Below the pieces are notes generated by a model. That model saw only the letters and a list, made by a program, of their open reading frames with translations. It made no database searches and was not told the DNA's origin. Shown one piece after another: positions 12,280-21,400 of a stretch of 27,823 nt of DNA. Numbering within the stretch: the first letter of the stretch is position 1; each line of letters opens with the position of its first letter. Made by a program: the position numbers and the translations under genes. This DNA comes from DAOVFN01 sp964607835 (GTDB lineage Archaea; Aenigmatarchaeota; Aenigmatarchaeia; QMZP01), in the NCBI GenBank assembly GCA_964607835.1, contig CAZSLL010000017.1, forward strand, positions 1 to 27,823. The letters run 5' to 3'.

Positions 12280-13494
12280 ATGCCCTCAGTATGCATGTAT
12301 TTCCAGGTGCACCAGCCCGTCAGGCTAAGGCCCTTCGGGGTCTTTGACATGGGCAGGGCATCCGACTACTTCGATTCCGAGAGGAACCGGTTCTATCTTG
12401 AGAGGGTATCAAGGAAGTGCTACCTGCCCTCCAACGAGCTCCTGCTCAAAAAGATAGAGGAGACAGCAGGGGAGTTCAGGGTTTCATTCAGCATAACAGG
12501 CGTCCTTCTGGAGGAGTTCGAGAAGGGCTTCCCTGAGGTGCTTGACTCGTTCAGGAGGCTGGTTGACACGGGTTCGGTGGAGATGTTCAACGAGACCTAC
12601 TACCACAGCCTGGCCTGGCTCATATCAAAGGCAGAGTTCAGGGACCAGGTAAAGCTCCACCGGGAGAAGGTCAAGGACATCTTCGGGGTGAGGCCCAGGA
12701 TTTTCAGGAACACAGAGGCCATGTACTCCAACGAGGTGGCGGCACAGGCCAGGAAGATGGGCTTCAGGGGCATAGTGGCAGAGGGGCTCCCCCACATACT
12801 GGAGTGGCGCTCCCCCAACCACCTGTACAGGCCCCCTGGGACTGACATAGGGGTGTTCCTCAGGAACTACAAGCTCAGCGATGACGTGGGCTTCAGGTTC
12901 TCGTGCAGGGACTGGCCTGAGTGGCCCCTGACAGCTGACAAGTACGCTTCCTGGCTGGGGCATGCTGACGGGGACCTTGTGAACCTGTTCCTTGACTACG
13001 AGACATTCGGGGAGCACCAGTGGGCAGAGACCGGCATATTCGATTTCCTTGAGCATCTGCCGCAGGAGGCCCTGAAGAGCGGGGCGGATTTCGTCACCCC
13101 CTCGCAGGCCCTGAAGAGGCTCAGGCCAGTGGGCGAGTACAACGTCCCCCACCTAACTTCCTGGGCTGATGTCAACCGGGACCTGAGCGCCTGGCTGGAG
13201 AACCCCATGCAGCAGCAGGCCTTCGGGGAGATAAAGGCACTGGGAAGGCAGGCCCGGAGAAAGAAGGCGTTCCTGGATGTCTGGAGAAGGCTCCAGACCA
13301 GCGACCACTTCTACTATATGTGCACCAAATGGTTCAACGACGGGGACGTGCACAAGTACTTCAACTGCTACGATACCCCTTATGACGCCTTCCTGAACTA
13401 CATGAACGTGCTTTCAGATATGAGAAACAGAATCAGGCAGGCACCTGCTACTTCTTCGAGAGCGCAATCTCGTAGGCCTTCAGGTAGTTCCTGA
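12280..13494 (+). CDS. GH57 alpha-amylase-type glycoside hydrolase
   Basis: A 404-aa GH57 enzyme that acts on alpha-1,4-glucans. Conserved regions appear in order: FQVHQP (region 1, residues 8-13), EMFNETYYHS (region 2, near 101), RIFRNTEAMYSNE with nucleophile Glu146 (region 3), and NLFLDYETFGEH with Asp239 as acid/base (region 4). The sequence matches the archaeal intracellular amylase branch rather than the branching-enzyme branch, and there is no signal peptide. AAGGAG lies just before the ATG. The last 16 codons overlap the 3' end of the convergent GT3 gene by 47 bp, which produces an odd Ser/Arg-rich tail (ATSSRAQSRRPSGSS) unlike the rest of the protein. Confidence 0.93.
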   Translation: MPSVCMYFQVHQPVRLRPFGVFDMGRASDYFDSERNRFYLERVSRKCYLPSNELLLKKIEETAGEFRVSFSITGVLLEEFEKGFPEVLDSFRRLVDTGSVEMFNETYYHSLAWLISKAEFRDQVKLHREKVKDIFGVRPRIFRNTEAMYSNEVAAQARKMGFRGIVAEGLPHILEWRSPNHLYRPPGTDIGVFLRNYKLSDDVGFRFSCRDWPEWPLTADKYASWLGHADGDLVNLFLDYETFGEHQWAETGIFDFLEHLPQEALKSGADFVTPSQALKRLRPVGEYNVPHLTSWADVNRDLSAWLENPMQQQAFGEIKALGRQARRKKAFLDVWRRLQTSDHFYYMCTKWFNDGDVHKYFNCYDTPYDAFLNYMNVLSDMRNRIRQAPATSSRAQSRRPSGSS

Positions 13495-15271
13495 TGAGGT
13501 TGCCCCAGTCAGCCAGGGCAGATAACTGCTTGGCCCTTATCTTGTTCTGGACCCTCTCGCCCTTGTCCATCAGGTAGATCCTGTGCAGCAGGCCCTCCAG
13601 GTGCTCCACGCCCTTCTGATAGGGCTTGCCGTTCCTGGGGACGACCATGATGCTGCATTCATCCTTCCTGAGCTGGGGCTTCATGAATATGCCATAGCCC
13701 GCGAGGTCAGAGGTTATGCTCTGGCAGCCCAGGGCAGCGGCCTCAAGGGGGGTGTATCCCCAGGACTCGTAGTATGAGGGGAATATGCCCACGTGGCATC
13801 CTATTATGGCATCGTAGTAGTCCATGCCCATGAGCCCGTCTGTGCAGGACAGGTAGGTGGGATAGTATATTACCTTTACCCTGTCCTCCCTGTCATTGGT
13901 GAGGCCCACCCTCTCCAGGCCCCTGGTTATGTCATTGGGATCGAGCTCGAACGGGGAGATGGGCGGATTAGCCCCCTTCCTCCTGAACTTGAGCCCGGTC
14001 TTCTTGAGATGAAAAAGGAAGTCATCATCCATTATGGTGGATGTTTTGGGCATCTTCCTGTTGGCGAACTGGTGTATTATGCGCTCCTGGATTTTTGTGG
14101 ACTCCTGCTCCACGCTCTCCAGGAGGTCTTCAAAAAGGGCCAGATTGTCCATGACGTCATGCAGCCTTCCCTTGACATGACAGGGAACCCATATGAACAC
14201 CACTATGGTTTTCCTGCTGTTGTCCTTCTTCAGCCTCTGGTTGAGCCTCCCCAGGGAGTCCAGCAGGAGGTCTATCCCCTTGTTGTGGAACTCGAACCTT
14301 CCGGATATGAAATAGAACAGCGTGTTGCTGATGTCAATGGGGTAGTAGGGAGAGAAGTACGCTCCCACGAACCTCCTCATGTGATCCCTGTAGGTTATGT
14401 GCAGGTCAGAAAGGTCCTCCATTACCGGGAATCCCTGTAGGTCCAGGCCGTTGTGGAGTATGGCATCCGGCTTCCTTCCCAGTATGTACTCGCATTCCCT
14501 GCCCACTATGTCCGAGACCGTTGTGAACACGTGGGCGTGCTGGGCAGAGGCGCGCTCCATGCTGTGCCTGTCCATGGCGCTGTACTCCCTTGCCTTGTCG
14601 TCAGGAACTGTCTGCTTCTTCCTCAGGCCCTGCTCGATGAGGGTGTAGATGTCCTCCCTGCCCGAGCCGGCGATGGTCCTTCCCAGGGCAGTGGAATGTG
14701 TTATGAAAACGGTCTTCACAGGGACCTTGCTGGCCCTGAGATAGAGCATGCCCGCGCCCACCAGCCACTCGTGGAAGTGGGCAATGACATCGCCTTCCAC
14801 TGCCTTGCTCCTGATGAGCTCCTCTATGAGCAGGCCGGTGGCCCTGGCAAAGGGAAGGGGTTCGTCATAATGTGGGGTAGAGTTCATGGAGTCCACCCTA
14901 GCGAACTCCCATAGTTCGGCCTTGATTTCATTGGTCTTGTTTCTGTATCCCGCAGGGTCTATGAGAATGGTGGCGGGCTTATCGTGGTGCAGGCCCTTCT
15001 CCTCTATGAGCCATCTGCCGTAGTGGCACTGGATTCCGTACTTCTTGTGGAGCTCGTTGAAGGCCTTCTGGAATCTGGAGGGGGGCTTCTCGTTCTCGAA
15101 CTCCATGGACGCGGGCTTCTCGTAATAAGGGCCTATGGCAATGTAGTTCTGGATGTTCTCCATCATCCTGGCCATCTTTGAGGTGATGACTGTGTATATC
15201 CCTCCCACCTTGTTGCACACCTCGTAGCTCACCTCGAGGACAGTATAGGGCTTCTTCTGGGTCACAGCCAT
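13448..15271 (-). CDS. Glycogen synthase, GT3 family (eukaryote/Bacteroidetes type)
   Basis: A 607-aa glycogen synthase of the GT3 family, the UDP-glucose-using type best known from animals and fungi. The N-terminal loop VSYEVCNKVGGIYTVITSK is the GT3 signature. The middle has AHFHEWLVGAGMLYLR and FITHSTALGRTIAG, and later HNGLDLQGF and FYFISGRFEFHNKGIDLL. The C-terminal donor site is FPSYYESWGYTPLEAAALGC with the EX7E pair. It is shorter than the animal enzyme and lacks the regulatory phosphorylation tails. It probably elongates alpha-1,4-glucan in the cytoplasm from UDP- or ADP-glucose. Start 15271 is 27 bp from a minus-strand TTTATTAG box, indicating a leaderless mRNA. Its 3' end overlaps GH57. 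Confidence 0.94.
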   Translation of the reverse strand: MAVTQKKPYTVLEVSYEVCNKVGGIYTVITSKMARMMENIQNYIAIGPYYEKPASMEFENEKPPSRFQKAFNELHKKYGIQCHYGRWLIEEKGLHHDKPATILIDPAGYRNKTNEIKAELWEFARVDSMNSTPHYDEPLPFARATGLLIEELIRSKAVEGDVIAHFHEWLVGAGMLYLRASKVPVKTVFITHSTALGRTIAGSGREDIYTLIEQGLRKKQTVPDDKAREYSAMDRHSMERASAQHAHVFTTVSDIVGRECEYILGRKPDAILHNGLDLQGFPVMEDLSDLHITYRDHMRRFVGAYFSPYYPIDISNTLFYFISGRFEFHNKGIDLLLDSLGRLNQRLKKDNSRKTIVVFIWVPCHVKGRLHDVMDNLALFEDLLESVEQESTKIQERIIHQFANRKMPKTSTIMDDDFLFHLKKTGLKFRRKGANPPISPFELDPNDITRGLERVGLTNDREDRVKVIYYPTYLSCTDGLMGMDYYDAIIGCHVGIFPSYYESWGYTPLEAAALGCQSITSDLAGYGIFMKPQLRKDECSIMVVPRNGKPYQKGVEHLEGLLHRIYLMDKGERVQNKIRAKQLSALADWGNLIRNYLKAYEIALSKK

Positions 15272-15292
15272 ATTGATTATTGGTTCCCGGGG

Positions 15293-15300
15293 CTAATAAA
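15293..15300 (-). promoter_or_regulatory. TATA box of the GT3 glycogen synthase gene
   Basis: TTTATTAG on the minus strand fills the 29-bp gap between the debranching-enzyme stop and the GT3 start, centred about 26 bp before the ATG. GT3 therefore seems to have its own promoter. Confidence 0.55.
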
Positions 15301-17199
15301 TCAGGGCTCCTGGACAAGCCTGAAGCGCTTCCCGGGCTGGGAGAGACTCACACCCTTTCCTGATACTCCTATCTTCAGGTTCCCGAGCGGGGTGGGCCTT
15401 TCCCTTTCAACTTTGCTGATTCCCTTCGGGAGCCTTGGATTCGCAAATATCTTCCTGTTGAGGCAGTCCACTTCCAGGCCAAGCATGCACTCGTCCACCA
15501 GCCTGGGCACGAAACCAGAGCCCCATAGCTGGAGCGGGCATCCCGTGAGCCTGGTGCTCTCTGAGTCCCAGCACTCCCCTATGCAGCCCAGGGCATCCCT
15601 GTCAATGTCTTCCAGCAGGGTCTTCATGTGGCCCCAGCCCCGCTCAGGGCTCCCTGCACTGAACTCGGCTGCGCAGGCCCAGGCCGTTGTGAGGGACCAT
15701 GCCGCCCCGGTGTGGTAGCCCGAGGGGGAGAATCCATCCTGGCCGCATGCCCTGGTCCGGACACCCGCCTTTGAGAAAAATCGCGGTGAGGCCACTTCGC
15801 TGAGAATCTCCCTGCCCCTTCCGGGAATGCCCAGCATGACAGGGACAAGGGCGTTGGCTGTCCTGGTGGAGTCAGGGCCTCCCGGGGCCAGCCTGTCAGC
15901 GTAGAACCCGTTTCTGAAGAAATCCCTGGATAGTGATGAGGCTGTTGCCCCGGCCCTGGCCCCCAAATCCTTTGAGAGGGCCTTCCTTCCGAGAAGGCCC
16001 AGCATCCTTGACGCAGAGCCAAGGGAAGCGGAGTAGAGGGCCTGCATCTCCACCCCCCTGGAGTCCCTCCTCAGGGTGTCCATCCAGGTCTCTGGGAAGG
16101 AGGCGTCGTGCTCGATGTAGCCGTCACCGTCCTGGTCGCAGGAAAGGAGGTAACTTGCAGTGTCCTCAATATTCCTGCCCACGGATTTCAGGAAGTCCCG
16201 GTCCCCTGTCCCTCTGACGTAGCTCTCTGTGCACATGAGCCAGAGCATGCTCGGGTCTAGGCCATTCATTAGCGTGCCCTCGCTCTCTGACACCAGGTTC
16301 GGAATCCTGCCCTTTTGGGACCTGCTGGCGAAGTGCCTGAGGGTCCTCCTGGCCTCCTGGAAATAACCGAGCATTATGAGCGAGGGCAGGACCCAGAGCA
16401 CGTCGCGCGCCCAGAAGTGCTGGAACCAGGGAAGTCCTGCGTACCAGCTGGTCATGCCTTGGCCTCTCTTAAGGAGGAGCCCTGCAGCGACAGCGCTCCA
16501 GTAGAAACCCCTGTCAAGCTCCCTGGAATCAGAGGTGAGCATGCCCCTGAAAGAGGACAGTATTCTCTCCCTCTCTTTTAGGGCGTCCCCTGGCTTTCTG
16601 AGGAGAGCGGGGGTTTCCCCTTTCAGGCAGGGCGTGAGCACGAGCCTGGCCCTCTTTCCCTTCACAGATAGCGTGCCCGGCAGAAAGAAGCTCTGGGCCT
16701 CGCCAGAGGGGCAGTGCTCTCTGTGCTCAGGATTAAGTCTGAAGGAGGCTCTGGGTGAGCATGATATCGCGAGGGAGCCGAGCTCATTGGATATCCTCAC
16801 ATGGCCGGCTCTCTCATCAACTGAGTATTCCCTTGATGTCCTGTTCTCGCACCGCTTCCTGATGTTCACTGCGGGGATGAGCTCCAGGTCCAGGGCCTTC
16901 GGGGACGCCACTTCCAGCACGAGCTGGCCGGAATCCGCGACCCAGAGCCTCTGGCTGATTCCCTTCCTGAAGGAGTGCTCTGCCACTGCACCATTATAGC
17001 GGAACCCGCGGCATTGGGATTCCGAGAGCCATTCCCCTTCCGCCCTGAGGGCAAGGAACTCCAGGAACTTGCGCTCCCTGTGCCAGAGGCCTGACCACTT
17101 GTCCTTGAAGCCAGTGTCCGCGAACCTGTAGAAGAATGACTCAGGACCTGACAGGAAATAGCTCCTCTCCCACAGGCCTTTGGAAAGCCTGAACTCCAT
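15301..17199 (-). CDS. Glycogen debranching enzyme, amylo-alpha-1,6-glucosidase type
   Basis: A 632-aa (alpha/alpha)6-barrel enzyme. The N-terminal beta-rich domain (about 1-230) resembles the GDE N domain with WSGLWHRERKFLEFLAL. The catalytic domain (about 235-620) has LPWFQHFWARDVLWVLPSL (family form WGRD), GRIPNLV, DGDGYIEHDASFPETWMDT with the conserved ETWMD, and GYHTGAAWSLTTAW. These are hallmarks of archaeal/bacterial amylo-1,6-glucosidases, which hydrolyse alpha-1,6 branch points of glycogen. I chose ATG 17199, 26 bp from a minus-strand TAATATAG box; ATG 17214 adds MHILY. It is followed 29 bp later by GT3 on the same strand. Confidence 0.92.
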   Translation of the reverse strand: MEFRLSKGLWERSYFLSGPESFFYRFADTGFKDKWSGLWHRERKFLEFLALRAEGEWLSESQCRGFRYNGAVAEHSFRKGISQRLWVADSGQLVLEVASPKALDLELIPAVNIRKRCENRTSREYSVDERAGHVRISNELGSLAISCSPRASFRLNPEHREHCPSGEAQSFFLPGTLSVKGKRARLVLTPCLKGETPALLRKPGDALKERERILSSFRGMLTSDSRELDRGFYWSAVAAGLLLKRGQGMTSWYAGLPWFQHFWARDVLWVLPSLIMLGYFQEARRTLRHFASRSQKGRIPNLVSESEGTLMNGLDPSMLWLMCTESYVRGTGDRDFLKSVGRNIEDTASYLLSCDQDGDGYIEHDASFPETWMDTLRRDSRGVEMQALYSASLGSASRMLGLLGRKALSKDLGARAGATASSLSRDFFRNGFYADRLAPGGPDSTRTANALVPVMLGIPGRGREILSEVASPRFFSKAGVRTRACGQDGFSPSGYHTGAAWSLTTAWACAAEFSAGSPERGWGHMKTLLEDIDRDALGCIGECWDSESTRLTGCPLQLWGSGFVPRLVDECMLGLEVDCLNRKIFANPRLPKGISKVERERPTPLGNLKIGVSGKGVSLSQPGKRFRLVQEP

Positions 17200-17228
17200 A
17201 TATAAGATATGCATACCACTCTATATTA
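17198..17228. promoter_or_regulatory. Interleaved divergent promoters (debranching enzyme / PfkB kinase)
   Basis: TATATAAG at 17199-17206 faces right and would start transcription near 17230, 9 nt before the kinase ATG. On the other strand TAATATAG (17221-17228) faces left and would start at about 17199, the debranching enzyme ATG. The two TATA boxes and start sites interleave within 40 bp, so the two genes may compete or be co-regulated. Confidence 0.5.
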
Positions 17229-17238
17229 GTGATTCCTG

Positions 17239-18150
17239 ATGGCCGATGTCTTTGTAGTGGGCGACCTGAACGTGGACATCCACTGCCATGTCAGTGAGGC
17301 GCCCTGCAAGGGAAAGGAGGTTCACGCAGAGCCCGTGAGGTTCTCGCTCGGGGGCAACGCAGCCAATTTCGCCGTGGCCCTGTCCAGGCTGGGCGTGGAC
17401 ACAGAGTTCCATTCATGTATAGGCAAGGACATGTCATCCAGGTTCCTGAAGCAGGAGCTGGAGCAGTCCGGTGTGAAGACCAGGCTCATGGAGAACGATG
17501 AGCCCAACGGCCTGACCGTGGCCCTGGTTTACGGGGACGGCTCAAGGGGGTTCATATCCAACAAGGGCTCGTCTGCAAGGCTCACTGTGAAGGACCTGAG
17601 ACCCATCCTCAAGGACCTGGCCCCTGGGAAGATTCTCTACATAGGGGGCTTCTTCCATCTTCCCTCGCTTTCAAAGGGGTTCCCTGCCTTCCTGAAGGAG
17701 GCCAAGAGGAAGGGGGCCACCATAATGTTCGATTTCTCTTACGACGAGACAGGGGCCTCCAGGGGCTTCAGGGATTTCGCCTCCCATCTGGACATGGTCT
17801 TCCTTAACGAGGACGAGCTCAACATGCTCCAGGACAAGATAAAGGGCTCATCCAAGAAGATGTCCAGGCTCGGGGTCAGGGACGTCATAGTGAAGCTGGG
17901 CAGGAGGGGCTCGGTATTCTACACCAACGGAATGATAACCAGGGAGCCCGCGGAGAAGGTAAAGGCAGTGGACACCACAGGGGCAGGGGACGTGTTCAAC
18001 GCGGCTTTTGTGTACGGTTACATGAGGGGACTTCTTCCTGAGCAGTGCCTGGCGCTGGGCAACTGGGTGGCAGGGCACCACGTGGCAAAACCAGGGCTCT
18101 CGCTTCCGGACAGGGACAGGGTGCACGGGTTCGTTAAGAAGCTTGAGTGA
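17239..18150 (+). CDS. PfkB/ribokinase-family sugar kinase
   Basis: A 303-aa kinase of the ribokinase/PfkB family, which phosphorylates sugars or nucleosides with ATP. The N-terminal signature GDLNVDIHCHV and SLGGNAANFAVALSRLG (first PfkB motif) and the C-terminal VDTTGAGDVFNAAFVYGYM (second motif, catalytic Asp251) are intact. The length is typical. Substrate cannot be read from sequence; adjacency to the glycogen genes suggests glucose, fructose or a hexose phosphate. If it phosphorylated glucose it would recycle the product of the debranching enzyme and amylase. No Shine-Dalgarno is obvious and the predicted leader is only about 9 nt. Confidence 0.92.
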   Translation: MADVFVVGDLNVDIHCHVSEAPCKGKEVHAEPVRFSLGGNAANFAVALSRLGVDTEFHSCIGKDMSSRFLKQELEQSGVKTRLMENDEPNGLTVALVYGDGSRGFISNKGSSARLTVKDLRPILKDLAPGKILYIGGFFHLPSLSKGFPAFLKEAKRKGATIMFDFSYDETGASRGFRDFASHLDMVFLNEDELNMLQDKIKGSSKKMSRLGVRDVIVKLGRRGSVFYTNGMITREPAEKVKAVDTTGAGDVFNAAFVYGYMRGLLPEQCLALGNWVAGHHVAKPGLSLPDRDRVHGFVKKLE

Positions 18151-18167
18151 GCCCGGCATTAACTAAT

Positions 18168-18177
18168 TATATAAGGT
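18168..18177 (+). promoter_or_regulatory. TATA box of the winged-helix / surface-protein operon
   Basis: TTATATAAGG starts 17 bp after the kinase stop and would start a transcript near 18199, within the inverted repeat. A second AT-rich box, TATTTAAT (18220-18227), is too close to the start codon to drive this gene. Confidence 0.5.
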
Positions 18178-18192
18178 TTCAGTGATAATAAT

Positions 18193-18221
18193 TATTCACC
18201 ATTAGTAATCACTAGTGAATA
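18193..18221. promoter_or_regulatory. Candidate operator: inverted repeat TATTCAC-N15-GTGAATA
   Basis: Seven-bp perfect arms (18193-18199 and 18215-18221) flank a 15-bp AT-rich spacer containing the smaller palindrome ACTAGT. The site covers the predicted transcription start and lies immediately before the winged-helix gene, as expected for an autoregulated repressor. Binding is inference. Confidence 0.5.
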
Positions 18222-18240
18222 TTTAATAGGGGCGGCACCC

Positions 18241-18468
18241 TTGAGGCGCAGGAACGAGAAAACCACTGAGAGGATTCTTGAGCTCGTGAAAAGCACACCA
18301 ATAGGGCTCACCATAGAGGAGGTCTCCGAGAGGCTGGGAATCAGCAGGACCACTGCATCAGGACGGCTGCACTACCTCGAGGGCCAGAGGAAGATAGTGA
18401 GCAGGGAGCTGGGCCAGTCAAGGCTTCACTACCCGAGGACGAGGAGGTTCGAGCAATGGCTGAAATAA
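18241..18468 (+). CDS. Small winged helix-turn-helix regulator, 75 aa (TTG start)
   Basis: The protein RRRNEKTTERILELVKSTP-IGLTIEEVSERLGIS-RTTASGRLHYLE is a classical winged-helix DNA-binding domain: helix 2 about 23-31, recognition helix about 34-46, and wing at IVSRELGQSRLHYP. No ATG or GTG is available, so translation probably starts at TTG 18241, with GGGGCGG 4-10 nt upstream. The 3' end overlaps the ATG of the giant surface protein by 13 nt, so the two are translationally coupled and the protein may regulate that gene and itself through the inverted repeat just upstream. Confidence 0.78.
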   Translation: MRRRNEKTTERILELVKSTPIGLTIEEVSERLGISRTTASGRLHYLEGQRKIVSRELGQSRLHYPRTRRFEQWLK

Positions 18469-21400
18469 CCTCCCCGCGGATGAAGAGCTCACTAAAGAGC
18501 TCGGCCAGCCTCCTGGGGCTCATATCACTGGCAGTGGCCGCGGCATGCGCAGGGCTCCTCATAGCGGGCAGCGCATTCTCCCAGGAGGGCCTGGGCGTGG
18601 CCACTGACAGTCCAGCCTACAGCCAGAGCGAGCCCGTTTCCATACTGGTAACAGGTCCCGCCAACATGAGCTTCAGCATGGAGGTGTTCGGGCCCCAAAG
18701 GCAGGACCTTTTCGGCCTCAGGGACGAGAGCCTCAGCCCCGAGGGAGAGTTTGGGGTGTACCTTCCAGGGTTCAGGATGCCCGGGCAGTACGAGGTGGCG
18801 GCCTGGAACACCAGCGGGGGGACAGCTTCATGCAGCTTCAATGTCTCGGGGAATCATTCAACCGGCAATGCCACCAACAGAACGCTTGATGGAAACATTG
18901 CTCCTGATAACATTACCCAGTCTTATAGTGACACCCAGCATCAGGAGAACGAATCTTCCAGTTTCAAAGAGAGCAATGCAGAAAAGGAAAACGCCACAGC
19001 CAATGCGACCGCTCCTGTCATCAACTCAACGAACATGACCAACGGGCAGCCGGAAAACAGGACCCTCTCCACTGACAACCAAACCAGAGGGAATGCAACA
19101 GCAAACGTGCCCGGAAGCCAGGGCCCGGGAAGGGGCAATGCCTCAGAACACGCCCAGAGGCCTGAGGTTATGGAGGAGATAGACTTCCAGCAGCCTGCTG
19201 AAATCGGAAAGCCTGTCAGGTGGGTCAGGCGAATCAGGCTAGCATCTCCGGCAAGGAACCTCACACTGAGCCTCCCTGAAAGCGCGGTTGTGGAATCCGG
19301 GCCCAGAATGGAGAGGCTGGGAAGGGGAAGGTTCGCACTGAAGGAGACCGTTAAGGATGCTGAGATTGAGTTCACCACAGAGGCGCCAAGGAAATTTGAG
19401 CAGGCCATATCAGGGCACAGGAAGAGGGTCACCATATTCTCACAGCACCACTACCAGAACGTGCTGGCCTGGACAGACATTGGGGAATACCCAAGGGAAT
19501 CCGTGAGGCTCTTCTGGCTCAGTGGCGGGGAAAGGCAGCTGGTGGGGGACGCCGAGTACCTGGACAGGAACGGCAACGGCCTTGTGGACAGGATACGCTG
19601 GATGGTCCCCCATCTCTCCAACCAGACCTATGAGGTTGATATAACCGTGCTGAATTTGCAGAGCTACCCCACGGTCGGGGGAAACTGGACAGTCAGGTTT
19701 ACAACAGAGGGAGAGGCCAACCTCACCATAACCCCTGTCGAGGGCACGGCCTTCGGCGAGGACCTGGATTTCCTGGAGCTCAGGTGCGGCCAGGAATTGG
19801 TTGAGTCCCGGGTATCTGAAGGAAGGGTCTTTGTGGAGGGATGGTCCTGCGGGGAGACAGGAAGTGAGGTGGGCAGGGTGCTCACGCCCGGGAAGCACAC
19901 CCTGGAGTTCGGGTTCGGGGGGCAGACAGCAGTAGCCAGGAACTGGGCCAATGACCTGTGCGGTTACAGCATGAAGCTAACGTTCAGGAACGCGGGCTCT
20001 TCGAACAACCTGACCAACTTCACTGCAATGGTCATGCTCAACCAGAGCAGGATAGACTATTCAAGGACATCAGAATCAGACATAAGGTTCTACGACTCTG
20101 ACGAGGAGACCCTTCTGAGCCACCACTGGGAGGTCTGGAACGAGTCAGGCAATTCCTACGGGTGGGTAGGGGTCCCGCAGATAGACAACACAGATTCAGA
20201 CTACATATACGCCTACTACAACTGCTCTGGAAGCGCTGCACAGGACCAGGCAGGCACTTATGATAATGATTATATTCTGGTCTACCACCTGAACGAGTCC
20301 GATGTTGACAACGGAGCAGGTGACATAAAGGACAGCACATTGAACATGAACAACGGCACGACAAACAGCATGGATTCAAGCGACCAGGTGCCCGGAATAG
20401 CGGGCGGCAGCCTGGAGTTCGACGGTAACGATGACTGGCTCGACTCTAACATGGACTATGACCTTTCCGGTAACGCACCATTCAGCGTCTTCCTCTGGAT
20501 AAGGGACCTTCCATCAGGGGGTAATCCCTACGTGGCTGCCCAGACCGACAGGGAATCCGGCTATTCGAGCGACTGGATACTGGGGTACCAGAACGGGGGG
20601 CTTTGGGCGGACAGCGCAACGGTCGACGGGGCAGACGCAGTTAGCGACGGGAACTGGCACCATCTGGGATTCGTGACAGAGCCAGGAGACCCCTGCAACT
20701 CGAGCCTTTACATAGACGGCGAGTACATCGGCTCGGCGGCAGGCCCTGACATCGCTGAAACCGGTATAAACTCTGTCAAGTTCATGACAAGGGGAGACGG
20801 CACATCGAGCTTCGAGCAGGGAAGGCTCGACGAGATTCGGATATCAGTCACTGACAGGAGCGCTGACTGGATAAACGCCTCCTACCTAACGGTAATGGAT
20901 GAGTTCATACTTTACGGCAGCGAGAAGCAGAAGCCTGTCCTTCCCCTTGAGGTCGAGCTGGAATATCCTGCTGACGGCTCTTACAACTCGTCCAGGACAC
21001 TGGTCTTCGGGTACACCCCAACTGCCATAGGCGGGGGGATAAGTGCCTGCTCATTGTGGACCAACGAGAGCGGCTGGGGGCTGGAGCAGGCAAACGGATC
21101 CTCAGTGGAAAACGGCTCTGTCAACTCCATATCATGGACATTCTCCTCTGACGGCACTTATGCGTGGAACATCCAGTGCTCCAATTCCACTTCATCAGCA
21201 TTCGCTGAACTCAACAGGACAGTGACCATAGACTCCACAGCGCCTTTGGTTGAGATACTGTCTCCCACAGGAACCCTGAATGACGTGACTCCCGCGCTGA
21301 GCGCATCCTTCGGGGAGTCTGTGGAGGACGCATGGTACAGCATCGACGGGGGAGGGAACGCGACACTCTGCAGCAATTGCTCCTCGGTTGACGGCGTTTA

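Noticed and set aside
13793..14914. Long plus-strand frames opposite the GT3 glycogen synthase
   Set aside because: They are composition-driven shadows of a strongly conserved gene; no motifs or start signals were seen.
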